From Emergomyces orientalis (lineage: Eukaryota > Ascomycota > Eurotiomycetes > Onygenales > Ajellomycetaceae), in the NCBI GenBank assembly GCA_002110485.1, contig MOWL01000067.1, positions 1,922,001-1,986,000 on the forward strand: a DNA stretch of 64,000 nucleotides, read 5' to 3'. The stretch's first letter is position 1; each line of letters opens with the position of its first letter. Below are positions 45,604-58,741 of the stretch, piece by piece. The notes under the pieces were generated by a model that saw nothing but the letters and a program-made list of their open reading frames with translations, was not told the DNA's origin and did not search any database. A program made the translations under genes and the position numbers.

Positions 45604-46268
45604 TGTAGCGGTATTTTACGGAGCAGCAGGGCTCCGTAGATATCGGGGACATAGGGCAACATGCAATGACCCTAATGTGTTGAAAGGGGTTTCATGAGGT
45701 AGGTGGGCTCAAAGCAGTTAGTTTACACGTAAATGTTAAATTGTTACCACAAAATGTTCCAAGGTTAGGGGGAATTCATAAACATCGTAACCTTTGCTTG
45801 TGCTGTTGCGAGATGCAAGAGTTTGAAGGTTTCCAAGGATGCCCGAGCTCCCCCCACACGAAACCAGGGCTGAGCTGATCACGTGGAAAAGCTTAGTTAC
45901 GGAATACTCTGTATGCTAAGTGGAGTTGCCCCTTTTTGAAGATTGTGAAAGGAGCCACATTGGAATACTGCTTCAAATACAAAAGGGAAAATGGAGAATA
46001 GGTAGGACAAGTAAAGGACCATTGTGAAATCAATTCAGCTATTTTTTCCTAAATAACAGCCAACCCTTCCCTAGGTTTTCAAGAGGAGCATACATTGTCA
46101 CTGCCCCAGTTTTCCCAGGCTGATTCAACACCACCACAACCGGAGCTGAAGAACAAAAGAAAACAAAATCAAAAAAAGACTTTCGACGGCCTTGCTTCCT
46201 ACAGAATGGACATGGCCAGGTGATCAATATCTTGGATTTATCATAGCAAGCTCACTCATCTGCCCCCT
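45604..46268. other. Spacer
   Basis: Promoter side of the transporter gene and 3' flank of the next minus-strand gene; nothing else seen. Confidence 0.5.
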
Positions 46269-47324
46269 TTAGTATGGACGGTAACAATCCCCCCTAGGAC
46301 GAGATGCACGGTAACAGTGCGGCTGAGATGAACGTCTTGCATACCGTAGGGACGATGAAGAGCGTTGTCCACTGCTACAATCAACCTCATGTATCTCGAA
46401 AGGCCGTTTCCTACCCCCACTAAGAGTGATCGCCTTTTCCTTCGCCATTTGGAACGCCGCCTCCAGCTTCGGGACCATGTCGTGTTGCATGTTGCGGGCA
46501 TGCAGGTAGTTGAGGGCGTTTTCAGCGGTGTCGCGGAGAAATTTGGCGGCACGGGACTTCGCGACGACATCGCTGTCTGAGATTAATACGTATTCTCTCT
46601 GCGCGTTGGAGAAGGTCGCCAGGATGCGGGAGAGGCTGTCTTTGATGATTTCGAGCTCCTTTGCGTCGCTGGTAGGGTCATTCTTGTCCTTATGGGTTTG
46701 GGCTTTGCTGTTTGTAACCTTTATCTCGGGAATGGCTAGGATAGGAGCTGTGGTTTCCTCAATCTTGGTGCGGGATACTAAATATAAATAACATAGCGAC
46801 CGATTAGTATATTGGTTTGTTCACTGAATTTCCTGATTTTCTTTTCCCTGCCTGTTCTACATCTGCAGCGAAAGAAATGCCAAAAAGGGGGGAAATGTAC
46901 CATTCATTAGTAGACTCTTGACAGCCACATGCTTGACAACCAGGGCCCCAAGGTCTGCGGCATCCGCACCCTTCATTCCCATAACTTCATCAAGGAACAA
47001 CTGGATTGCGCCCATATTATACGTTTCAGAGCCCTTATCGGTCAGCTCGAGCAGCGCCTTGTCGTAAACTGTAATCTGGCCATCCCTCAAGGCTTGCGAG
47101 CGGGATTTGATCAGGGACATATGGCGTTCGAACACTTCATAGAGCAGACGGAAGAGGTCGGAATTTTTGACAAATTCTGACAACATGGGTTTCACAGAGT
47201 TGACACCGATGTATTTCCCAGCAAGCGCCGCAGATTCCTCGTCAAGGCTGGCGTTGGGTTTGTAGGTTGAGTGCTTCCCATTGGGGATTTGAGGGCCATT
47301 GTGGATCGCAAGATTGCAGGACAT
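46269..47324 (-). CDS. Hypothetical protein, two exons
   Basis: Exons 47324-46901 and 46777-46269 are joined by a 123-nt intron (GTACAT...ATATTTAG); total 310 aa. The start ATG at 47324 (MSCNLAIHNGPQIP) is chosen because it is the first ATG of the frame. The first half is helical and even in composition. The second has a heptad-like helical stretch (LARMREYVL-type region near 46600) and a Ser/Arg/Tyr-rich basic end. I see no signal peptide or transmembrane segment and recognise no domain. Function unknown. Confidence 0.6.
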
Positions 47325-48358
47325 GGCGAGCAAAGGGGAGGGGGAAGACCTCTATATCAAAGTATATCTGAATCTTATCTGCTTGATTAAATATGTCGTC
47401 TCGTCGCTGGCAAGGGGGCTATGTGGGTTTGGAATAGATGTCAAACAAGTTTGAAGGATGGCAAGTTGAACAGATAAATATGGTTGATGAAGTTTGACAT
47501 GAAAGGAAAATGCTGACATAGGAGAAGCCAGACGCGTCGAGGAGAAAACAGAGAGCTCTCTGATTGTTGGGTGTGTAGTGAGTTATGTGACAACCGATCA
47601 TGCTGCCCTGAGTTTTCTAATAACTATCACATGGCAGATGAATGTGTGGAATTAAAGAGAAAACAGATCAACAGTTTTACCACTGGATAACTTTTTATTT
47701 GAGCCTCATGAAACAAACTTAGGATGCAGCCACAGGTGAAGGAAAGCTTCCAGGAACTCCAGTATAGTAATATAACCACCACATCATGACTCTGATGGTA
47801 AAGGGACGCGTCCTGTCTATAATTAAGCAGACATAGAGGAAATATAAATGCTCAGACTAAAAATGTATTGACAAGTGCTGCAGGATGTGTTCAACATTGT
47901 GGCATGTATCATACGCATTTTTTATATTTAATGAATGCACACCCTCCAGTGAACTTGCAGTGATATATAGAATTCTTGAGTATCAAAACACAAGATGCAT
48001 TAGAAATTGTAGAGATATCATAATGTGTGCAACAACATTTGTGAGGCAGACAGAATAGCAAGAGGTGCAGATTGTATGGGCCACGCTCAATATCATTCAG
48101 AAATCCAAAAAGGAAGGGAGTATAAAAATAGTAGGTGGGTCAAATGAAAGTAGTAATACAAGGTGGATAGCCAAACATACAACACGTTTGGACAAAGAGC
48201 GTTAGTGAGTATGAAGAAGAATATGGAAGGGCAATTGATTAAACGACCAAATCCCAAGGTTGAATAGTAAAAACGACCGAAGGAAAGTGGGATGTACGCC
48301 GGTGCTCGACGTGTTCTTATTTCAATTTTGGTATGGCCTAGGGACCTGTTGAATGTCC
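47325..48358. other. Spacer without a supported gene
   Basis: AT-rich DNA with a few short frames that lack partners. Confidence 0.45.
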
Positions 48359-49345
48359 TCAACTTCTCGAGTTGTAAAGCCTGTCAATCTCAGCGACAAG
48401 CGTAGAGGTTTCACCTCCATTCTGTTGACAATCCTTCCACTCATTGTTGTCACGAATACACCATATCTTCTCATTGACGCGAACGGTACAGCTCTTCGTG
48501 ATGTCTAAAGCAGCATTGCGTTTGAAATCAGTCCTCAGTAGCGCGAGGCCACTGAGCCCATCTGGATCGTCGACGCCGGCGTGCTTGTCGTCGTCCTCAT
48601 CTACTTGGCGACTGGCACAGGCATTGAGAGCTTTGAAATCAAGGCCATGTTCCAAAGCGCAGTCTTCAACAAGCTCCCGCTCTGGTATTCTATGATATGA
48701 AGCTAACAAACAGTTTGCGAAACCAAGCGAGCGAACGGTGGGCGTTTTATTGTGCGTCTTTGTACCAGGAGGGAATGGGAGGTTAGCGGCACAAAGGAGA
48801 ATCATATCCCCTACACATTCGCCCGGCCCGTGCATACAGGATACATCTGAAGATTTATTCGATACGCTGGAAGAGAGGTTATAGTTAGCTTTGGTAGAAA
48901 AGGTTAAGACGCAACAAATAACAATTTTATATTGGTAGATAGATAAGAAATATTACCTTCCAATAAAAGATAGTCGAAAATCGACTTTATCATGCACCTG
49001 AACCATAGTCGGGACAATAAGCTTTTCAAGACAGTACTTAGCATCAGGGCATTTGCTCATAATGTGTGCCTCCAAGGGAACTAGGTGGGGATTGTCTACG
49101 GCCACTAAAGCATCGTTATTATTGCTGCCTCGGAGCGATGAAGCTGAATCTACGGTTCCGCGTTGGGCTTTGCTCTGTTTGACGTTGTTGTCAATATAGC
49201 CATCTGGGAAATGTGCCTTGTGTATCAGGGCATATGTGATCAGGCAGAGGCATATTAAAATGAAGGAGCGGCGGAACAGCCGGAGTATTTTGCGGTCCCG
49301 ATGCGAGTGTGGTTGTGTCAACTCTCCAGCCCGGTGTCGTTCCAT
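48359..49345 (-). CDS. GILT-family (thiol reductase-like) membrane-anchored protein
   Basis: Exons 49345-48957 and 48866-48359 are joined by a 90-nt intron (GTAATA...CTTCCAG); total 298 aa. Residues about 25-45 are a single hydrophobic signal-anchor. The PLEAHIMSKCPDAKYC segment aligns with the active-site strand of gamma-interferon-inducible lysosomal thiol reductases (Pfam GILT), and CMHGPGEC matches the family's C-x-H-G-x-x-x-C signature. The usual redox pair C-x-x-C is here C-x5-C, so reductase activity is doubtful. Several more cysteines follow in the C-terminal half. It should face the secretory lumen, vacuole or cell exterior. Confidence 0.75.
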
Positions 49346-52298
49346 GTTCTGCGGTTCTCCGCTTCCTGTCCTCTTTTATCTTCTTTTGCTTTGCTGCAAG
49401 TAGTTGGGATGAGGTGGTCTGGGGTTCTTAGGGGCGGGGCAAGTTGGCTTGTTGCTGGTTGCTTTTCTCTCAAAGTGTAAAGCGAGTCCATGGAGAGCAA
49501 TGTTGATGATGGCGGTGGCTGGAGTCACATGATCAACCTTCTAGATCACACTAACCTCTGTATCTACAGGGGCCCCCCGACATCGCCGTCTAGGGCGCCA
49601 ACCACTAGCCAAGGATTAAACACGAAACAACAGGGCTGCTTCCAACGACATCGGAACGGCGGTTGACCTCATGATGATATTATTACTATCCATTAATATT
49701 ATATTTTTCTTCACGGAACACATCGCCTCACAAGCGTGAAGCGATTTCCCCATGCCAGGGACTCCAACAACTAGAAATGTGGTATACTTTCGATACAAAT
49801 CCAAATCCGTATCCCCATTCCAGTTTCCTTGATCTTGCGGTTTCGTGAGTATTGCTGGATACCTACGTACCTAGGTAGTTTGATAAAAATAACTGCCGGA
49901 CTTATCCCTGGTTCCGCTTATTTTGAACGTAATACCTTGCCGAATAATCTGACTACTGTCCAGCTTGATGTCACCTCGTTCGTTTCAAACAAACATGAGG
50001 ATGCATAAACGTTAACTTAACTTAAAAGACTTACGCTTACATGATCAAGCATAGCCTTTCCAAGATAAGTCATTGCCGACGCCAAAACATGATTCGCGAA
50101 AGTTTCCCAAGGTTCCATGCTTGGTGTCAAACACTCGAATTCGTTTGCCGAACCACAATCCGCTGTTTGCTGGGTTCTGGTGTTCTTCGGTTTCGAGAAC
50201 CGCCTGAAGTAAACTGCCTTTTTTCGAACACAAATATGCGGTACAAACAGACCAAAAAAGGGGAGAAAAGGCTCCAGCTCAAGAATTTTGGTTAATTGAT
50301 TCATCATTCTTCTGAGTATCTCAATCCCCCCACTTTTTGGGTTACAGAGATCAAAGCATGGGCCATACGCTAGAAACCCGAAAACGCCCGTGAAGTTTGG
50401 ACTTTGTCAAGTTGAGGCCCATACTATTTCCATCGCGTTCTTTCTCTTCACTTTTCAGAGTCGTGATTCGAACGTTCTTGGAGGTGTGGACAACCCCCAT
50501 AGAAGCCAAGGCCATCCGATTCGCCCGGTTAGGAGGGCAGCCGCCTGCCCGGGGATTTTCCTGATTATTATTTTTATTTTCGGTAGAAATTCGGCCTCAG
50601 AATGACCGTGACAGCCGGCAACCCAATGGAAGTGGTGGCGTGACCAACTCCAAGCGGTTGATGGATAGAAGTAAAACGTGGTTGTTCCGCTCTAATATTC
50701 GAGAATCCATTCGCCGGTCCTTCCCTCAGAACGCATATACCCAGGAATGTAGCGATACCGGCTTTTATATGAAAGTTTAAAACTTTACTTTTGGGGACCC
50801 CGATCTTTGGAGCTCATTACCAGGTACCGAGGCAGTGAGCTGAAGCATCCAATGAATGAAAAAACAAATATAAGCTCAAACGATAACCACAGGATAATAA
50901 AAGAGCAATCGGGCAGGTTTTGACAAATTCAAAACATACAATAATCAATAATGATAGGATTCCGTTTTGGACCAAGAAAACGGACAGAGATCATGAATAC
51001 CCAGTTGAGTCCCGTTAAAAGACCATTATTATTTTTTATTGGAACTTACCAATGTAAAGTGCTGTGGCGGGATGCGCTGTCCAAAATCCAGCTACCGTAC
51101 GATACGGAACGAAGATAGATGCCCAAACCAGACCAAAAACAAAACAAAAAACGCGGACGAAACGAGATCTTACCTGTAGCTTTACTTGGTTGCTGTCTTG
51201 CTGGAATAAAATTGTAAATATGTAAATATGTAAATTAAACTTGTGGAGAGGAAGAAATGGAGATCAAACTGGGAGCCCGCCTGGTTGGTAGCTTATATGT
51301 AACGTGAACATCACTGGGGGCAGCCCGGCCAGGTTGCATTTTGAGCGAGCTCGTCGCCGCCTTGTGATCGCATACCTACCTGGAGCGATTGATAATAATC
51401 ATAATCAAACAAGAATGCCTTTTTTGATGCGGTTCTTTCGTGTGCTCGATACGAACAAAAAAGATCGACGTTACGTTGGGTCATTCCACTGGCTGTGGTG
51501 GGCCCAGCCAATATTTCTTTGCCGTGAGTTAAAATAAAAATAAGTAATGGGCGAAGCAAACCGGAGTCACCACGGGGCGATAGATCACTGTCACTGCAGG
51601 CCGTAGAACACGCCCTGACAACAACATTTAATTATTATTTCTTCGCATTTGCACGACCCAACATTATTTATCCTCACCCACCAGCTCACTTCTGACATAT
51701 CTACTCTCTTCTTTCACAAGCTTCTTCTCCCCGTTTGCTGCAGCTCTGTTCTCCCGCAATCGGTCCCATTGTGAGGCTCCTCCACTGGCGGCTGCCCCCC
51801 CATCTGCCTTCATAGGGTCACATCGGTGTGTAAAGCTGCCAGTCCTTTTCTCTCGCAAGGTCGTATCCGCCGACTGACTTCCTCCGCTTTGCTGTTTCTG
51901 CTTCCCAGACGATCACTTCATATCTCCGTCGTCCATACCCGCATTTAATATTGCCATCCTCGCTGTTTCCATCAAAGTTCACTAAACGCCATTATCGGAG
52001 GGCTCAACACGGAGCCTCTTAACAGCTACATTCTTCAACCCCGCGCATAACTCCTTTCATTACTTATCCCTCTGGAGAGTTATATCCCACGTCGGTTTAG
52101 GGTACTACACTTGGAATTATAGCCTGCTTCAGCTGTGGAACAACTTTTGTTGGGTTTCTCCCGACTGCTGCACACCAATAGATCCCCCCGCCTCCTATTT
52201 TCACCTCTTCTTCTCCCCCTCCCCCTCCCCCTCCTCCCCCTCCTCCTTGTCGGGCGCATATCGCTTTAGACCAGCTCTCTTACGGCATCCTGACTTCC
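49346..52298. other. Long spacer, possible gene fragments only
   Basis: A 62-codon minus frame (49804-49616) contains a Walker-A-like GVPGMGKS but no other ATPase motif. A plus-strand CT-rich leader (from about 51900, densest 52190-52250) belongs to the hexokinase promoter and 5' UTR. Nothing else is convincing. Confidence 0.4.
52190..52252 (+). promoter_or_regulatory. Pyrimidine-rich promoter/5' UTR tract
   Basis: CCTCTTCTTCTCCCCCTCCC-type sequence runs almost without purines about 50-110 bp upstream of the first ATG of the hexokinase-like gene; such CT tracts commonly mark fungal transcription starts. Confidence 0.6.
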
Positions 52299-54352
52299 TT
52301 GCTACAATATCCTCTTACTACAATCGACACTGTCGCAATTCAAGTGCTGCGTAAGATGTCACAACATAGTGCTATGGATGACGATTATCACGGCCTAGAT
52401 CATGAGTCATACGATGGTAATTACACCGACCAGGGAATGGATAATGGCCAACAAAAGAGTGACGACACTATCGACAGATTCCTACGGCCTCTCGTTGTAT
52501 CAGATAGCACTCTTCATGAGCTTGCCTGCCGGTTCCGACATATTTACCGCGACCTTGCTCTAACGTCAGACCAACAATTTTTACCTACCCCAGTGACAAG
52601 ATTACCGACGGGTCAGGAAACTGGAAGATATTTGGCGATTGATGTTGGTGGGACCAATCTTAGAGTGGCATTTATTGAACTGCTGGGGGAATCAAAAGAA
52701 GGAAATGGGACCAGGACCAACTCCCCGACGTCACGTGACACGATGAGAAGGGCACAAAGGAAACGGGTGAATCGGACATTAGAGAAAATATGGTCTATAG
52801 GGGAGCATCTGAAGAGGGACCAGGCAGAAGATTTGTTCTTATGGATCGGCGATTGTATGGCAGAGGTGGTGTCGGAGAGCTTAGCCCCTAATTTTGCGAA
52901 TGGTACCCCTATTCCCGAGGAGCTCGAAATGGGGATTACGTTCAGCTTTCCCATGATGTAAGTGCTACCATTCAGTTTTCCCTGTATTTCCTTGGAATGA
53001 TGATTTTGTTTTGCAAGGCTGGATATATATCTCTCTGTTGTTCGACTCGTTGGGAACAGTGATGTGCCTCGATACTAACCTCGAACAGGCAGGAGTCACT
53101 CGCTGAGGCGCGGCTCATGCCAATGGGAAAAGGCTTCGCTATAACCTCTAATCTTGATTTGGGCAGTATTCTCTTAGCAGGCTATGACAGGCATACAAGA
53201 CGACCCCTTGAGGAAGAGGAGCAGTCCGCTAAGCGACGAAAACGCTTTGCATTACCAAAACTAAAGATTGCGGCAATTACTAATGACACAGTTGCTACTC
53301 TAGCGTCGTTGGCGTACCTGGTAAAGTCCCTACCAAACAGCCGAGTTGCGATGGGCATTATTGTTGGAACCGGTTGCAATGCAACGATCCCCATGAGCTT
53401 AAAAGACCTACACGAATCGAAGGCAAAACACGTTTCATCCCGACACCCAGACGCTGTCGAAACTATAATCAACACCGAATGGACCATTAATGGTGCCGCA
53501 CCGCCTCTTCATGAATTGAACATCACTACAAAATGGGATATAATATTAGATGAGGCCTGCGCCAGACCTGGCTTCCAACCATTCGAGTATATGACTGGCG
53601 GCCGCTATATTGGCGAACTCGTCCGGATTATATTTTACGATTACTTAACCAACGTAGTTGGACTATCGAGGAGAGAACTACCGGCGAACCTTATCCAGGA
53701 ATACGCTCTCACCACCACCTACTTGTCATCATCCGTTGCCCAAATTCAATCAGATTCCGATCTGGTCCGGTATCTAACAGATACCTTGCCACCACCTGAA
53801 TCCAGCGATTGGAGCTGGGATAATAATTCTGCTCGAGCATTTCGAAAAGTCGCCCAGGCTGTCCAGACACGGTCTGCAGGACTGATCGCCGCTGCTGTCG
53901 TTGGCCTTCTCGCATGCAAGGGGGAGCTCAAACTCCGTGATTACAACGATCCAACCCCGCGCCAACAACCAAACATCATGGCTCCATCTTTTAACAATGG
54001 AGCTTCTCCAAACGATATTGTAGATGCTGTAAACTCTAAGCTAGCTGCCCATAGTGCTGCTGCGGCTGCTAAAGCTGGAACACCAGGCAGCGATGACCGC
54101 ATTGTTCCTATCATCGAGTCCGTGCCGTCTAACTGGCAATCCGGTCCGGAGGAACTAGTTGTTGCATACACGGGCGGCATTATTCAACGGTATCCGCGTT
54201 TCAAAGAGACATGTCAACGATTCATTGACCGATTGGTGATTTGGGATGGTCCGCAGGAGAGCGGCAAGTCGGTATTTCTCCGGGAAGCGTCGGATGGTGG
54301 CATTATTGGAGCTGGCGTCTTAGCTGGTATGCTGGCTGGTGAAAAACGATGA
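52299..54352 (+). CDS. Atypical hexokinase (GlcNAc-kinase / XprF-like)
   Basis: Exons 52299-52957 and 53089-54352 are joined by a 131-nt intron (GTAAGT...CGAACAG); total 640 aa, longer than a classical hexokinase (about 480-500 aa). Conserved blocks appear in order: phosphate-1 YLAIDVGGTNLRV (residues about 111-123), sugar-binding GITFSFP, catalytic-Asp block AAITNDTVATLA, GIIVGTGCNATIPM, NTEWTIN, and FEYMTGGRYIGELVR. Substitutions relative to glucose hexokinases (for example the altered sugar-contact loop and a long Ala-rich insert near residues 530-560) place it with the atypical fungal group. That group includes N-acetylglucosamine kinases and the A. nidulans regulator XprF, which controls secreted proteases under carbon starvation. 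Which of these it is cannot be decided by eye. A later start at MSQHSAMDDD (residue 20) is possible. Confidence 0.85.
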
Positions 54353-57300
54353 AGCAGCGATGGCGTGATATACCGCCAGAAGAAAAGGGTGGTCGATGAA
54401 CTCGCGGATTGGGTGATTAGGGACACCATATAGATTTTTCCCTTTGTGCCTGACTTTCAACTTTTTCTCGACTTCTCCCATGTCCCCTTCTACGTATTTT
54501 TTCCCCTTCTGCTTTCTACCCTTGCTATAAGTTTGCAACACCCCGTGGCGGGGGCCAACTGAACTGATTTTCTTTACATTATTTGTTTCTTAATATTTGG
54601 TAACGGTATAAAATTCACGAGCCCTGTTTAATTTTCGTGCCTTTCATTCTAGTTTCGTCCCTTTCATCTTACATAGCACGAGTCCGTTTAACCCAACGAG
54701 CTCCTACCCACTCCTCGTTCTAGTCTTTGTCCTTTTTTATCTTTTCAGTTTCGAGCTGTCTTTTCTTTTTATCTCCCCTTGTTTTTATTTTTCATCTTTA
54801 TTTTATTTTTTCATTCCTGGCGACTTTTTATTCTTATATTTGCATGTGTCTATGAACACGTCGGCGGCTATGATATAGATAAGCTTTTTATGCTATTGTT
54901 TAATTTTTCATCTTGGCTGTAGGGCCTTGGGAAGGACTTCGAGAAACTCAATCAAGGATGATTAAAAATGAAAAGCTCTTGAAATATCCCTCTAGATAGA
55001 CATGCCATTATTACGCAGGAAAAAAGGGGTGCAGTAGCATGGGACGAAACAAATTGAAAGTATGATACGTACCGTTCAAGGTAACTCTACGTTATCAGCC
55101 CAAAAGCAAGGCCAAACACATGCCCCTTTTGTGGTCCAGCTTGGATGCTTTGGAACGATAGGATACGGAAGAAAGAAAACAATATGTAGGAGAGCAGGTA
55201 ACATCATCGGCTGGAAGTTATTTCGACATCCTGACCAACAGATTGAATTTGTTCCAAAGATGGCGGTCCAGCCTTACGCGGCCCTAGTGAGTGTCCAATG
55301 GAGAGTACTGTACTTGGGCGGAGGGGGGCCTTCGTATAGATCAGCAGGCTGCTGCGACGCTGGATCATCACTGCAGAGGTCCATTAGGGTGCAACGTGCG
55401 CTTATGTGATTCTTCATGGAGATCCTGGCCCCATGGAGCATGAATGGATGCTTCCCTGAGGGCTACATTACGGTTATTATTTGACCCGATGAACGAACGA
55501 GTGTGTGGGTTTATACGTAAGATAGAGAAAGGAGTAGAAGGAAAGTGTGTGAATAAAACAAAAGAATAATTTTTTTTTAATCGCGAATATCTGGAGGGAA
55601 TAACTAGTTTCGTACTATATACATCCGTCCCTATCATGAGAGGAACAAGAAATACATATTACTAACTATGATGATTAAATACAAATGCAGACATTAGTAC
55701 CTACCCTAGGTATCTTCCTACCAAACTCACTGTTAAATTCCTCTTACCTTTTCCCCTGGCACTGCCGGTTTCTTACACACTTGAAAATCGCCAGTTCCAG
55801 CACTGCGCCTTGATCCACACATCCTAATACCTTCATGCCTAAGCTTCAACTATGATCCCTGCAAAGGACAGGTGTTTGGAAGCACGTAATCTCTCGTGCT
55901 TGTCGCGCACCCAGTTTGGCAAGTTCTGGGGCATGGCCTGAATTGGGTCGCAGTGGAGTCTCCGGGCACGACATGGTTGGACATGGAGTTGAAGAGGTTA
56001 TAATACTGATGCATGGCTTGACGTGCATGTCATCTCCGAGCAGATGGCCTAGGTCGAGAGAGGTTGTATGGTGTAGCAGGACTCGCTGCCCTTGCTTGGT
56101 GCTGCGGGAGCTATGCCTTTATGGTTAGTTCGGTTATGGCATTTGGAGATTGGGTGAGGCAGGAATAACAGAGAGTTCATAATTGAGAGTCGTGGGTCGG
56201 AAAGAAATGGCATATGCCATGCGTATATATTTCAAGTTATAGACTAGGGGTTGTTCAACACACCCGAAACATGCAAAAGCGATGGCGAGTGTGAACAAGA
56301 CTCCAACAGATGGGTTCATTTTGGGGTTCATGATTCAAACAGTTGAATTTTGTTTTCCTGCCTTTTGCAAGAGCTTACAGTTAAAGCCTGAAGATAAGTT
56401 TGATAAAGATTATAGTTCAAAAGATCATAGCTACGAGGACCAGGGACGGGGAGGTTGCCTATCCTTGAAATGGCTTGTTACGTTGCTTGGACTTTTGACG
56501 CTGAAAATGAAACCCCAGCCCCTGATGGGCCCGGGTGCTGCCTTCACGCCAAAAGGTCCAATATGCAGGGCATCCGACAAGCCGAGGAAAAGATTGGCGC
56601 AATCAGATCCTTTAGGCACCGATCACTCCAAATATATCTTTACGTTTCTAGGTGATTGATGTGGTTTGGATACTAATATCATTTGCTGCCAATGAATGGT
56701 CGACCTGAGTTAATGAGGCTGATTTGAACTTGAGACAATTCCTAGCCGAGCTGGAGCTTGGCCCAAAGTTTGGATGAATTAGCAAGTTGAGGAGCCTACA
56801 CATGACTGAGGTTTGTATTTGTTCAGACAGTGGATCATGTTCGGGCAACTGCAAGCCCCTGCTCCTCATGTTTGAGGTTGAGCCTTGTATCTTTTGGTGA
56901 TTTGAAATTATATTAAATTAGAAGTTTGTCTTGAAATATCAAAAAATGGGTAAGAGGCGTAGTGCTTCTCAAAGTCTGTGGGCCAGAGAGAGATTAAAAC
57001 ATCATATCCAAGATTGATCCCTCCGTTTTCAGGCAAATAATAGGCGCGCAATGATGGAGGAAACATAGTTTCGATATCATATTTTGAAAGTACATCCACC
57101 AGGCTCTGTTGAGGCCGGCTGAAGAGGCTTTCACCTTGTTTTCCATGTGCGTAGCGGTGATTACCTAGGTAGATACCTGGTGTTTCTGGAATAGATTCGG
57201 AACGGCGGATCGACATATGTTGTATGCATTGCTCCCCCATCCCGCAAGAGCACCTTCAGCTGAGTGGGACTTTCGCCCTTCTTTTGGTAATTTCAATGGA

Positions 57301-58741
57301 AATTGAGAGTACCAAGTTTTGTATGACCATATCATTGCTCCGGGCTTGGGGAAAGATGATCTGGAATCATTACACGTTGAATCGCTGAATAGGATGTTCT
57401 GGAAACCTCAAAGGTTTAGAGAAAGTCAACGTAAGGTTCCACCGCTACCCTGGGGTCCTGGCAATGAGCCCTCCGCTTGAAGAGGCCGAAAGGGGTGAAA
57501 AAGCTTAGCGGTCAGCTTCGACAGCGAGTAACACGTTTGTTTCATCGATCCTGTTCGTGGTTCGCTTGAATACTCAAATCCTTGGGTCGATTTAATTGAG
57601 GAATCCATAGACATGCCCACAGTTAGCTTGTTGGTTTCCCACAAGATTAGCTCACCAAGTCTGATGTCAATAATCACCCTTTTCTTCGTTATTAAATGGC
57701 TTCCAACTTGACAGGGTTCACCTACCTTGCAAGAGGATGGCCCAAAATTTTGTTGTTGCGTTCGCCAAAAGTTTGCAAATTTGCAAATTTTCATGGTCTT
57801 GTTTACTGGTCGTGCAACGTGCTGGATGGTAGCTAGGATACCGTTTCTTAAAATATCAGTTGATCTTGACTCCGGTTCCAAATTCGGATACGGCAAATGT
57901 ACCAAAGGGTCCAGAATTAACCGATCTAAAGACCAGCTGAATTGTGGTGTCGTGTCCTTCACCCCGAAATAGAAAGGGGGAAAACTTTCTCGAGGAAACA
58001 TGGAAATAGGAGCTGTCATACATAGCCTATTGGGCGCAATTTATGATCCAGGCGATAGGTGACAGAATATAGACGTCCTTGTGCCGCATAAAACGGAAGT
58101 CGTCCATGCCAAGCCTTAGATGAAGCCAGGAACTGCCAAAAAGTCATTCACCCTACATATATTGGTGGGTTTCTTCCCACTCGCGTTTCGTGAGCTCCTC
58201 CACTGTTCCGAATTTCACACCATTTTTTGCCGCCGAGTCTATCCATCATTGCAGTCAAAAATTGACAGGGAAATTATATTGCCACACAGTATGACTATCT
58301 TCAAAAAAGTTGTGGGATTGAACAGTTAAAAGAAAACATTCATCATATGGTAGCATCCAGCATATGGCCCAAAAATTCGTAGAATGGTTGCTTCTCGCTA
58401 GCTGCCCTTAAGGTGGTGTTTTATAATAATAAGACAGAGCTTGTGAGCCGGCGGGCGTAGCCTCGGTCTCAGCTAGCTGCATTTAGTATTGAATATCTCT
58501 GAGCTCCTTAAATATGCGGCGGATAATTGGTTCAATAGTGATCATTGTCACTGGCGTATCAGCTTTCAAAGCTTGTCGGTTGGTAAGGATTTCAGTGGAA
58601 GCCCATCAAGCATGATTTTCCGACCCATGATTCCTACGAGGGGCGATAAAAATGGTCCCAAAAGAATTCGGGTATTAGGCAATCGATACCTAGGTACATC
58701 GTTCCATCCCCTGACGTGACGCGCAGTTTTTCAGGTCAAAC
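54353..58741. other. Long gene-poor region
   Basis: T-rich 3' flank of the hexokinase gene (54430-54880), then 4 kb with only isolated frames. The longest is minus 58019-57426 (198 codons), which has a GTAGGT donor-like site after CK but no clean acceptor giving a longer product; another is minus 57240-56908. These could be a degraded lineage-specific gene. I do not call either as a gene. Confidence 0.4.

Noticed and set aside
51664..51858. Lys/Arg/Glu-rich minus frame upstream of the hexokinase gene
   Set aside because: It is the complement of a CT-rich 5' leader, which gives purine-rich, charged readings by bias; its upstream extension meets a stop and no exon was found.
57426..58019. 198-codon minus frame
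   Set aside because: A donor-like GTAGGT exists, but no acceptor gives a convincing longer product; no motif. Possibly a decayed lineage-specific gene.
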